Source: Syngnathus acus (Eukaryota; Chordata; Actinopteri; Syngnathiformes; Syngnathidae). From it: a DNA stretch of 64,000 bases. Under the pieces are notes generated by a model. That model worked only from the letters and a program-made list of their open reading frames with translations, was not told the DNA's origin and searched no databases. Location of the stretch: positions 6,715,053 through 6,779,052 of the forward strand of contig NC_051093.1 of assembly GCF_901709675.1 (NCBI RefSeq), read 5' to 3'. A program made the position numbers and the translations under genes. Positions 23,001 through 35,000 of this stretch are shown piece after piece (positions within the stretch are counted from its first letter, which is position 1; every line of letters begins with the position of its first letter).

Positions 23001-26000
23001 GCAATCGAGTCAGTAACATCATACACTTTAAAGCTGCTGCCCAAACCAGGCATGAAATCCTCCCGGATGGCCATAAATAGAATAAAAATAAATTACCTAC
23101 CTGTGGCAGAGCTTGCATGACGGTGTCCAGTAGAGATCTCATGCCTGTGGCCATCTTAAGGAGTTTAAGTACTGAGGGAAGAAAACAGTGGAGATGCCTT
23201 CAACAGTGCACTTCACACTGGTGAAAGATTTCTCAATTCACATAAGGAAAAAAGATAATTATTTCTGTTGCCGATCTAGCTAGCATTTATTTTGAATAAA
23301 CAGAATCTTTTTTTAAAATAATTCTATGAATGGCAACAACTTCTGCAATCTGTTGAAAAACTGACCTGTCACCACTGGCGGAACTAAGGGGGGGGCACAG
23401 GGGCACCCCCCCCACCCTGAAATATACTTGGACCTCTCAGGTGCCAGACCATATATTGACTTTCGGGTATTTTAAAAATAAAATAAAATAGCTTTTCCAG
23501 TTCCTGTCACTATACATATGTAGAGTATATAGCAGATTAATTTTCGTTCCATTATTTCCCCGAGGAACAACTGTGTCAAAATCCAAACAGTTGCTGCTGT
23601 GTGTGCGCGTCTACCTCGTGCTATCCTGAGCACTCTCATAATTCGGATGATGGTAGGATTTATAGGAAGAGATGCACTCATTTTCAGCTCCTCCAGTATG
23701 ATGCCCATGATGGATAAAGCCACAATAGCAATATCCAGCTGGTTCCACCTAAAATTACAAAATTACACTATTCCATATCTCTGGCATGGATTAACGAATA
23801 AAAACAAATTGCTGTCATTCAACAATTTGTCGTTACCTGTCTTTGAAAAATCGGTGTATCCCAAATGCCATAAGTTTAAGAAGGGCCTCGATGATGAAGA
23901 TGCAGGTAAACAGGTAGTTACAGTACTTCAAAACCACCACCAAATACTGGACACACACAAACATCTCGCGACATGTAGTCAATGCAAATTTGCAATGGAA
24001 CAGAAATTGGATACTTCACATATTGCCTGGAATATTTGTGAGAACATGAGGCGGGCTTACCTGGGGTTGATTGTAGTGCTCGATACTCATGGTGAACACA
24101 TTGACGCATATGATGAAGGTAATAAAGAGGTCCAGGTAGTTACTGGTGCACAGTCTATGGATAGTCAAACGCTGGATGGAGTAATCCGCGTAGTAGGGCC
24201 TTTGTTTGGCTTCTGGGGAAAAGCAACAGACACAAAGAGTGACACACTAAAAATAAGAATGTGAGAGGGAATCAAATGCGTGTTGATGGTTTGAATCTTT
24301 TATATGATGATCACGGTGGTGTGCACTGAGAGCTGCAGGGAAAAGGACAGAAAGCATCACACTTCTGCAATACAGTCAAGTCCAGTTCATTAGTTACATT
24401 TTTACATTTACATTAAAAAAACAATTAAAACCAACAAAAAAAAAGTCATTTTTACCCCCACAGTCAGTCAGTGCACACCTAGAAGTATTGTATGTTACAA
24501 TATAGGAATATTAAAAATGGTGTAGACCACCAATTATTAATGGCTTTGAACTACAGAAGTCAATGAACTGTTTTAATCAAAGTTACCCAGATTGAGTAAC
24601 TTGGATCTAGTTTGGATTGCGCAATGACATGTCCATATGAACGATATGAGATGTCTCCAACGTGCTTACATGCCTTTGAGTCAAAACAAATATAACGAGG
24701 CTCATGATGGGCTGGTTCAACAACACGTTTTTTTTTTTTTTCCATCATCTACTTTGTTGTCTTGTGGGGACATTCAAATTGCTGAGTTGGGAAATGTTTG
24801 GATCGGGACTGTGAAGTTGAAGACCCAGCAGCCACATTTGAATTGCCGACACTCAACAGTCTAATTCTTTTTTTTTTTTTGACAAAAACATTCGATGAAT
24901 TGATCACACCAAATACTGCCTTTGGATGGCACAACGGAATTGACGTCTTTTCATTTTGACTTAATGTATCAGGACAGTATTTTTTTGCAGTCGGTGGTGT
25001 GTTTCTGAGATCTTCTTGATTTGCACATTCATATATGTTCTCATGACACTATATAGCAGTAACAGCATCTGCTATGTTTCTGAGTCTGCCAGTCAAAGCA
25101 TGTTTACCAGGAAATGTCCTACCCGAATGACGAGATGCCTCTGGCTCCCTCAAAGAAGGACGAGGGGACATTGCCATTTGGCCGAACTGAATTTCACAAC
25201 ACGCTAACAAGCAAAGTAGGCGCCCGGATTGTTAACACATGCAGGGAAAGCTCACTAAAAAAAAAAAAAACATTGGAATAGATTGAACATTTTGGGTTGG
25301 CAATTTGGTGTGCTGTTTTGTTTTGGTTTTATGTTTTGGCATGCACGTGTTATCATAATGGATGATTGGAATGCAAGATTGGATTTCCTGTGATTTTGCA
25401 TGCAGTGTTAGGAGGGAGGCAGGGCAGCAGTCATGCAATGACATGCGACAGAGTGGTGAAGCCCACAAATTGTCAGTAACCACTGTTAGTGTGAGCTCGC
25501 CAGTCTGTAAAACTCAACGGACGTCTGAAATTTCCCTTCATTTCCTTTTTTTTTTTTTTTATTATTATCAGGCTCTGAAAGCAGGCAGTGCTCAGAAAAA
25601 TAGACTACCGACCAGCCCCTTCCTTCTCCTTACTCCTGCGCTTTTTTTCTATGATTTTGAGCCTCTTCTCTTCCCGTAAACGGGCCTCCTCTTCTTCCTG
25701 GTCCTGTCGGCACTTGTGGAAATTCTCTACCACCACGCCGACGAACATGTTGAGGACAAAAAAGCTGACGATGAGCAGAAAGGAGATGAAGTAGATCAGC
25801 ATCCACGGGTTGTGGTTCCTCACAGGCTGAAAAGACAAGAGAATCAAGTTGAAATACAATTGGTTGATTCTGAGCAATGTCAGGTGGTTTTGTCACAGTA
25901 AAAAAAAAGACCAAAAATAACAATTTAATTTATTTTAATAAAAAATATTATTATTAATTATTTTGTGCCTGTTGAAAGTAATAGCATAATTTTCATAGGA

Positions 26001-29000
26001 TTAAATTGTACTCAACTCGACTATTTATAGAGCATTTTAAAAATAACTCTTCTTCAAAAACATAAAATGGTGACACTGTAGACGGGTTGCCATAGATGAC
26101 TTATCACTTTACCTGTTGGTCCACTCCTACCGCGTCCAGGCCGTCGTACATAATATTGACCCAGCCGTCTTTACATGACAGGACAAACAAAGACATCAAA
26201 GCCTAAAGTGGAAAAAAAAAATTGGAAGGTCAACACACAAGAGCCCCCTTGTCCGCCTTTCATAAAACCCTGTGTTGATATTTATTTGCCAACTTTAAAG
26301 GTTTGTCTCTCTAAAACCACTTGCAGTATTTTTTTATTTTTTTTTAAAGCCAGGCATTAACAGTCATACTGTATTTTTTTTCTCGCCATACCTGAATCAG
26401 GTTGTCGAAGTTGTACTTCCTTCGTTTCCAGCTGTAGTTGGCTTCCAGGCAGTCGGATTTATTGGTGATGTTTTTGGTGTTAAGACCTTCACAGTGGAAG
26501 AATTTCCCTTTGAAAAGCTAGAGAACACACCAAGAAGGCTTTTTAATTCATTTTCCATCCGACTATTCAAGAACATCAGGTTGTCCAAATTATAAATTTA
26601 AACGTGTAGATTTATAAATGATTTAAAACTACCTGCACTCCCAAGATGCCAAACACAATGAAGAAAGCGCAGCAGATCAGGACAATGTTGCCGATAGGCC
26701 GAAGAGAAGTGATGAGGGTCTCCACAACTAATTTTAATCCTGGTGCCCGACTGATCACTCTGGAATACACAAAAAAATAAAAGCAAAACATTTTTGGTGT
26801 AACTTGAAAAAGCTACTTCACACAATACAAAATAAAAACCTCTGTGGCTCATATTATTGCATATTACATTATTTATTCATTACTGGTATACAATTACTAT
26901 TATTTAATTCTGTGAATGTATGTCAAAGAATTACATTGCAAAGTAATGAGGTCGGTATATGTATTAAATATTTAGGATTTTTACAGTAATAAGAATACGT
27001 CAAACTTTATGACCAACAATAGTAATGCTTGCATATAGTTGGGTTGCCTTTAAGGACACATCGGATTTTACAAATGCATAAATGCTCATGATGTACCTGA
27101 GTGGGCGCAATGTGCGTAGCAAGCGTAAAACTCGGAGGATGCCCAGGATCCGGTTCCCACCAGAATATGCCAGAGAGACCAGAATGTCGACGAGAGACAC
27201 AAACACCAACACACCATCCAGAATGTTCCAACTGGACTGAAGGTAGGTCTGCTTCCCAAAGCAGAACCCGAGCGCTACCACCTGACAGAAGCACGCAACA
27301 TGACAAAATCAACTAAAAAAAAAACAATTTGGGCTGTGCATGGTCCCCAAATGTAATCGATATATTCATAAACAATGTACATTATAAATCCTAAGTTCTG
27401 CCATACCAATATTAATCGAATAGAATATTAAAAATATGTTAAGTCAAGTTAAAAAAAAAACTATTTTTTCTGCCTTAAAAATATGTTAAGTCAAGTTAAA
27501 AAAATAGTTATTTTTTTTTAAATAAAAATAAGTGGTTAATTAATATCTTGAGTAATTTAAAAAAAAAAATCAAAAAAATGTCCAGTAATATAAAATAACA
27601 AAATTAATTTTTCAATGTAACTGTGCCATCACCATTCTTCAAAAGTATAGCTAAACAAACATTGATATTACCTTGATGGTCATTTCTGCTAGGAAGATCA
27701 CAGTGAAAACATAGTTGGACACTTTGAGAAACATCCGTTCCTAAAGGTGAAGAAAGATTACGATTATTATGGATTCAGGATGCAATGCAATCAGATAAAA
27801 AAACATTTGGGCTATCACATTTTTCACCAAGCAAAAATATGAATACCAGATTTGTATTTGTAGTCCTCACTCCAGTACAGATTTCATTATTTGCTTTTGT
27901 GCTTTTATAATAATTTTAGAGTCAACATGAAACAGATTCCATCATTCCATCTTACATTGCTGTGTGGCTGTATATTAGGTCTTTCCAGAGCAATAGTGAT
28001 GCAGTTGAGGAAGATGAAAACCAGAACCACATGGTCAAACATTTTGTGAGAGATCACACTTTGGCACCACACACGAAATCTAAACAGACACACAAATAAA
28101 ACAAAAAAATTCAAGCAAGTGAATAGGAGACACGTTGAACTGTAAAAAGAAGAAAAACAGACTCACGAGTTCTCTGGCGAAAACAAGTACAACGTCCATT
28201 CTTCGTGTTCTTTGCACCAGCGAGGTTTCATGTTGAGGAACTCTTTCTTCATCATCCAGCAAAAGGAAGGCTGTAGGAGTCAGAAGTTACATGTCAACAT
28301 CAGCTTGCTATTCAACACACATCCAAGTGAATACATTACCGTATTTTCCGCATTATAAGGCGCACGTAAAAACCTCCAATTTTCTCAAAAGCCAACAGTG
28401 CGCCTTATAATCAGGTGCGCCTTATATATGGACCAATATTGAGCCACTACAGCAGGCGTGTCCAAAGTCAGGCCCGCGGGCCAAATGTATATATCTTATA
28501 TATGGACAAAGTTTTAAAATGGGCCATTCATTGAAGGTGCGCTTTATAATCCGGTCCGTTTTATATATGGACAAAGTTTTAAAATGGGCCATTCATTGAA
28601 GGTGCGCCTTATAATCCGGTGCGCCTTATAGTGCGGAAAATACGGTAACTTCACCAAAAGGAACCGTCTTGTGGCATCTTGGTACTAATAAACTGCGTTA
28701 AAGTCAATTAAGATGCTTCATTTAGACAAAAGTAGAGCTTTGCCGCCATCTTGTATCACCATGATACTGATTGTTGAAGAGAGCTGAAGAGTCTCATTTG
28801 GACAAAAGTAGTGCTTTGCAGCAGCAATAGGGGATTTTAACATTTCTGCTAACCGAGGCTAAGGTTTGGTCACACTGAACAAATCCAGAACCTGTAGCAA
28901 CTTACCTCATAATCAGTATCATCTTCAGGCAAGGAGTCTTCTTTGGCGTGAGTGTTCACATTAGAATTATGAGTCATGTTCCCGCCATTACAGTCGCCAT

Positions 29001-32000
29001 ATTGGACCCCGACGGCCGGGCAGAGAGTGGACGCCTGTAGCAGTTCCAATGGATCCGGCTGGATCCTGTTATCGTACCCGCCAGCGTCGCTATTGTCATC
29101 CACACCCTCTTCCTCCTCTCCTCTCTCTCCGGACAATAGACTCTCTCGTTCTCCGCTAGTGTCTCGCCTTTTGAGGCTCGGTGCTCTTCCCAGGCTATTC
29201 CAGCTGGAGCGACGGCTCCCCCATGAGCTGGATCCACGTGGAAGGAGAGGGGAGCGGCGTGCTGGACTGAAATGGCTCTGGAGGAATGACAGGAATAACG
29301 ACGACTCAGATAAAATAATTCATCGGGTGTCCTAAACCAATCCCTGGTTTGAAGCTCACCAAAGATCTCTGATCACACGTTAAAACATCCATGGAGGTGG
29401 CACTTCCACGGCGAGACTCTTGGTGGATGGTTTCAGGTGGTCCGACCTCTCCATGGTGCAGAACTCCTTCTGCGGCCATGACATCATCCTCCAGGTAGGA
29501 CTCCAAGCCTAAAGAGCTTTTCGGAGTAGGCATGGGCGTGGCGGCTGTTCGCATAATTATGGGAGGAGCCATCGAACCGCGTGGATCGGCATGACCATTG
29601 GCCGTCATCATCAGCGTGTACATTTTCAGTTCTGTAGAAGGAACAGGTGGGATTTTTCTTTCAGATGCAATAGTGCGGCTCTTTGTCATCAGGTGAGATG
29701 AATATGAAAGGCAACATTTTATTTACCGGTGTCTCGGAGTTGTTCTACTTTCTCATCCTCTTCAAAGTTGTCGGATTTTTTGTCATCATCTGACTCGGAG
29801 CGATTTGCATCACCCTAAGACACACATTGTATTTAAATTCAACATAAGCTGTTCTCTCTTTGTATTGCTATTTTTTTTTTTTTTTTAAACAACTGTTTAT
29901 GTCAGGAGGACAAATGAATTGTTTTTTCCGATTCAAAGTGCTTCGCTTGCCCTTCAGGGGTACGCACTGTAACCAAGGTGGAAGGGGAAGGATTGATTCT
30001 CAAATTGATTCGAGTTTGCGGGACCGCTCGACAGTAATCTTCCTCCTTTTGCCCCCTTTTAAAAACAGTGATCCCTCACTTCATGTGACATTTCTGTAAT
30101 TGAGAGGCTGCACCTGTGGCCCCGCCATGGCTCAACTGGGAGTTTATTAACAGCAAGACGAGGCCATTACACTGCACACCGCTGAGAGAGAAAAAAAGAG
30201 TTGTTGTTCCGAAGAGAACATTAATCTATTCTCTCTTGTCTCGCCCAATGCTACCATAATAAACCCACTTTGGCTGAGCAATTGTCTGTTGTGTTAAGAA
30301 AAATGGATAGCACGATTCCAATATGGCGGATCTTATGTATTTAAAAAAAGTAAATAAGAAATAAAAAATAAAAAATGAAAATAAGCAATTGTCTGTTGTG
30401 TTAAGAAAAAATGGATAGCACGATTCCAATATAGCGTCTCTCATGTATTTAAAAAAAGTAAATAAAAAATAAAAAATAGAAAATGAAGATAAAGATAAAG
30501 ATTAAAATTAAAATTAAAAAAATAATGCTACTCACCTCAGCCTGAAAGCCCTCAACCAAGATGGCCACCAGCAAGTTGAAAAGCACATAGTTCCCAAATG
30601 TCATCAGTGCAACAAAGTAGAGAGCCGCCCATGGGGTGGTGGAGGCCATGCCGTTATACAACACCATGTTCCAGTCCTCCTGGGTTAAAATCTGCACGTT
30701 CAAGAAAAACTCATTCAGCCCTATTATGTCACAAATCTGTGAAACAAAAGACCCTAACTCCCAAACCCTGCAAAGTTTTGGGGGGATTTAAAAGACAAAA
30801 TAGAGAGAAAAAATACTGTAAAAATAAAGACTTGGGAACTTTGCCACTTTTTCAGTACTCAAGGGATCTTCCTGTTGAGAAGAGCTACTTTTACTGCCGA
30901 CACGCAGCAGTACTTCAACTTTTCCCACAAGGGATTACTGTAAGATGACAAGCAAGGTCTAGCGAGCGAGTGTGCGCGTGTAGCGTGCGTGTTTACGCGC
31001 AGTAGCTTTTAAACCAATGCCGGAGATGAAAGCATTTAAAAGTAGGACAGTGTTCATGATGCAGCATGAAAGCTGGCTGCCCACTCAAAGCCCGTGGCAG
31101 GGCGCTATTTCACTTCGCTGTTAGCTTGGCGTGTATTTGGATGTCTGTTAGTGTTTCAGCTACTAAAGTACAGTATGAGAATATAGTTCTCCTGCACATG
31201 ACAGTCACGTCTGCATAAATGCTTCTCCGTGTTAAGCCTGAGAAGTAGAAAAGTATCTCCACACATGTTAGAAAATAAGATTAAGAACAATGTACTTGTC
31301 AGCCTTTGATTAATGAGCAGAGCTTGGCGAAGAAGCTGGGCTCATGAGGATGTATCTTATATATATATATATGTGAGCACATAGACACAATACTTAAGTT
31401 TCACATTCCCATTTTGGATGGCATGTTGACTTTTGAGAAGATTCAAAATGAGTTATGTCATTTCTTTGCCAAGTGGGCTTTAAAAATAGCATGACACTCA
31501 AAGTGCCTTAAATGGTTCCAGATAGAGAACACACAAGTAGGATGTTTGGATGTTATGTCATTAAAATTCTGTCTCTACAATCTCTGGCTGTACAGTAGGT
31601 ACGGAGTTTTATCTGATGGCAGATATACACAGTACAATAAATGCTTCTGTCTGTGCAACATTTTAGTATGTGGTGCAGCATATTGAGATGTTTCTGGTAT
31701 ATTGGATACCTCATTGCAAATAGATGATCCTTTATTATTATTATTATTAATTTAATTTAATTTAATTTAATTTAATTTAATTTAATTTAATTTAATTTAA
31801 TTTAATTTAATTATTGCTTACACTTGAGTGCAACTTACCTGAAATACGGTGACAATTGCCCACAACAGAGTGTCAAAGTTCTTGCGATCAGGAATGGTGT
31901 CGCCATCATCTGTCTGAAGGCTGAATTTGCAACCAAACAGATGCATACCGAGTATGCTGCAGAGATAGATGTCATCAGCACAGATATATTGTTTTTATTG

Positions 32001-35000
32001 ATTTCGATGAATATTTTTTCTTTATGAATTATTACCTACCTAAATGTGAAGATGAAGAGCATCAATAGCATGCAGAAGGTTGCTACATTATCCATCGTCT
32101 TCATCAGGACTACAAGTTGTCTCCTCAATGCAGGAAGGAAGCGAACCAACTTGAGAACTCGAAGCAGGCGGAAAGTACGCAGGACTGATAACCCGCCGCC
32201 GGCTTGAGCAATTATCTCCCACACGCTGAGAAGGACAAGACATTTGATAACATTTGTAAATATTATCAATGGCCAAAAAAAAAAATATTTTATTGTTTGT
32301 CAACAATCTTCCAATGCTTCTGCCCAAATATTGCAAATTAAACGTGTACCTGATGATAACAATGATGCTGTCAAATATATTATACGGATTTCGGATGTAT
32401 CCAAAGGGGCCAAAAGCCAAAATCATGAATCCCATTTCCAAAACAAACATGCTGGTGAAGACAGTGTTGCTGATCTCGAGCACATCCGTCAACTCCTTCG
32501 GCTGCGGGGATGAGAAAATAAAAAATAGGTTAAGGATGACTGTCCAATCTATTTACCAAAATGTTTTTTTTTTAAGGTGATTCTAAAATTGTCATTGAAA
32601 TATTGAACGATAAAAAACACTTTATAGGTGCTTACCAGGTTGGTGTGTTCACATTGACTTTAACTGACAAGCCGTAACAAAAGGCTTTCAATCTTCAGCG
32701 ACGATGATTTAAGAGCTAGCGTGGTACTTTAACAATCGACTATAGAGTGCCGTTTGTCATTTTCCGCAAATTGCAGTGCAATCATTTCCATTGAACTATC
32801 CACAAGCTTGCGAGTCTCCATGATTTCAGTCATTTGTATTATTTACAGGGATTTATCTGAGTGCGACCATCATATAAATGATAATTGGTGCACCATGACA
32901 GTACAAAAAGCCAGTTGACTAACAAATACAATCGTCCATTTTCTGACCCGCTTGTCCTCACGATCCAACATACTTTAAATACCATACAAACTTAAACATC
33001 CTGATTTTTGTTTAGCTCTCGTCTCGCTTCCAACATTCCTACAGCTCTGCTCACAAGTATGCACTCATAAAAGGAATAATGAAGGAGTAGAACACTTATG
33101 CAACATCTAAGCTTGCTAATGTCGCTAACAGGAGCTTAGGCAGAGACACAATTACGAGCAAACACGTTCTCTGGAGACATTTAGGGAGAGATTGGGAACA
33201 CAAAGGACAACCAGACATTTTTGATTACACAAGACAAAATTCAGTTGGGTTGTCATGTAAACCAAATTGCCAAAAGCTCTCGTACCTGCTCATGGTACTC
33301 TATCCCCATACTGAGAGTATTGACGAGGATAGCAATCATGATTCCTCGGTTGAAGTACTTGCTCTCCACTATTTTCTTCAGTTTCTCCTTGAACTTCATC
33401 CACGCCCGAAGTGCTCTGTTCTTGAACTCCGGAGGCCTAGGTCGTCTGCCCCGACCTCTGCAGCCTCTTAGATCTCCTCCCTAAAAGTGGATAATTTCAG
33501 ACAAAGGAACTAATCAACCGTGTTCGCCATCTGTAGTGACCTGGGGGTAGTCGTGGAGTCCATCGGCTTCTCCCTTGCAACCCTCCGAGTCGCCCAACTG
33601 CAGTTCCAAGGTCTCCAGACTACGTGCACATAGAGGGCAGCTCAGAAGTTCCAGGAGCAGTGGACTGGGAATAACCCCTGCCAGCTGGTACAGCAAACTC
33701 TGATGACCTGAGAGAGGGTCACATGTTGCATGAGGTTTCGCTCCGATTGAAATTTTTGCAATGAGCAGTCATATAATGATATCGGCCTTTCACTTCTGAA
33801 GTCCAATGGCCAAAGCCAGTGTCTTAAATTTTTATTACTATTTGAGCAGCAGCCAAAAGTGTCACGATTAAGGTGTGGGTATGAATAAATGCACTTGGAG
33901 CCACCCGTGGATTCACAGCTCCGGGATGACAACGATGACTCGACCCCGTTGGAAAGGAAATTGCTGTCTGGGAGCTTCAGACCACAGTCTCACGGGGGTG
34001 GAAGATAAGGTTGGCATTTTGGATATGAACTGACTTCATCAACGAGTAACTGATGTGATGCCAAGGTGCTTCCGCTAGAATATATTTTAAGTTCTGTTGT
34101 AGGAGATCTTTACTTGGCGTGAGGAAATGAATTTAACGATAACTCGGGTGAGTGTGTATCTGTTTACCGTGTTGTCCGACAAGCTGGTAGAGTTTGTTGA
34201 GTTTTTCCGTTTGTTCGGTTGTTGAGTGGTTTGGCGGGTGCTGATCTGGACCGCCTCCACCTTGCTGGGCGTGAGGCGGCGGTGTCTTACTGCTGTAGCT
34301 GCACACAAACGATGGCAGAATGGTCGGGTAGTTCATCCCTCCGTTGACTCTCCTGAGCGTGGTCCCCATGCCTTGGGTGACAGCCAACTGATTGCCGCCA
34401 CTGCTATTTCCATTCCGACTTCCTTTACTAACAGGAAGTGACTTCATCTCCAGTTCCGTGGCTCCTCCTTTTTCGGCTAAATGTTCCGTGGTCTCCACGC
34501 CGCTCGTGTGCTGCCCCCCGTTGGGGTGAGAACAGTGCTGGTGCTGATGGTGCTGCAGCAGGTTGTGTATCGGCCTCAACCACAAAGCGCTACTCGGAGC
34601 CGGGGCCCTGCCGGAGCCGTGGCTGTGTGCGTTACCAGCGCTATTGCCGCTGCCGCCATTGCCGTTAGGATTCACCTTTTTACGCCGTTTACTAGTAAAG
34701 AAACAAAAAACATTTGTTTTGGAAGTTCTGGAACACAACATTACATTCCATATCTGACCTGTGCCATCCAGAGTATATCCTCTGTAGTCTTCGTGACAAC
34801 TTGCGGTAAAGGTGGCTAATGTAGCGTAGCATCTCTTCATAGCATGAACCCGGTTCAGTGTAACTGGCAAGCGTGGAATCATTGGACATGAAGCGAGCAC
34901 GCTGTTCCCGCATGAGAGCGTTCTCCCGTTGCTTTGTCTCGGAGAACTGGGTGGCGATGACCACGAGGCACAAGTTGATCATGAAGAAAGATCCCACCTA

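Noticed and set aside
23599-24264. 221-codon open frame on the plus strand, the longest there
   Set aside because: It lies antisense across cacna1h exons 29 to 27 and their introns. The minus-strand exons are strongly conserved and correctly spliced, so this is a chance antisense frame.
26088-26102. GTTGCCATAGATGAC as another X-box
   Set aside because: The second half-site does not fit (ATGAC rather than RAAC-like), so it was left out of the cluster.
34481-34819. 112-codon plus-strand ORF
   Set aside because: Antisense shadow of cacna1h exon 9.
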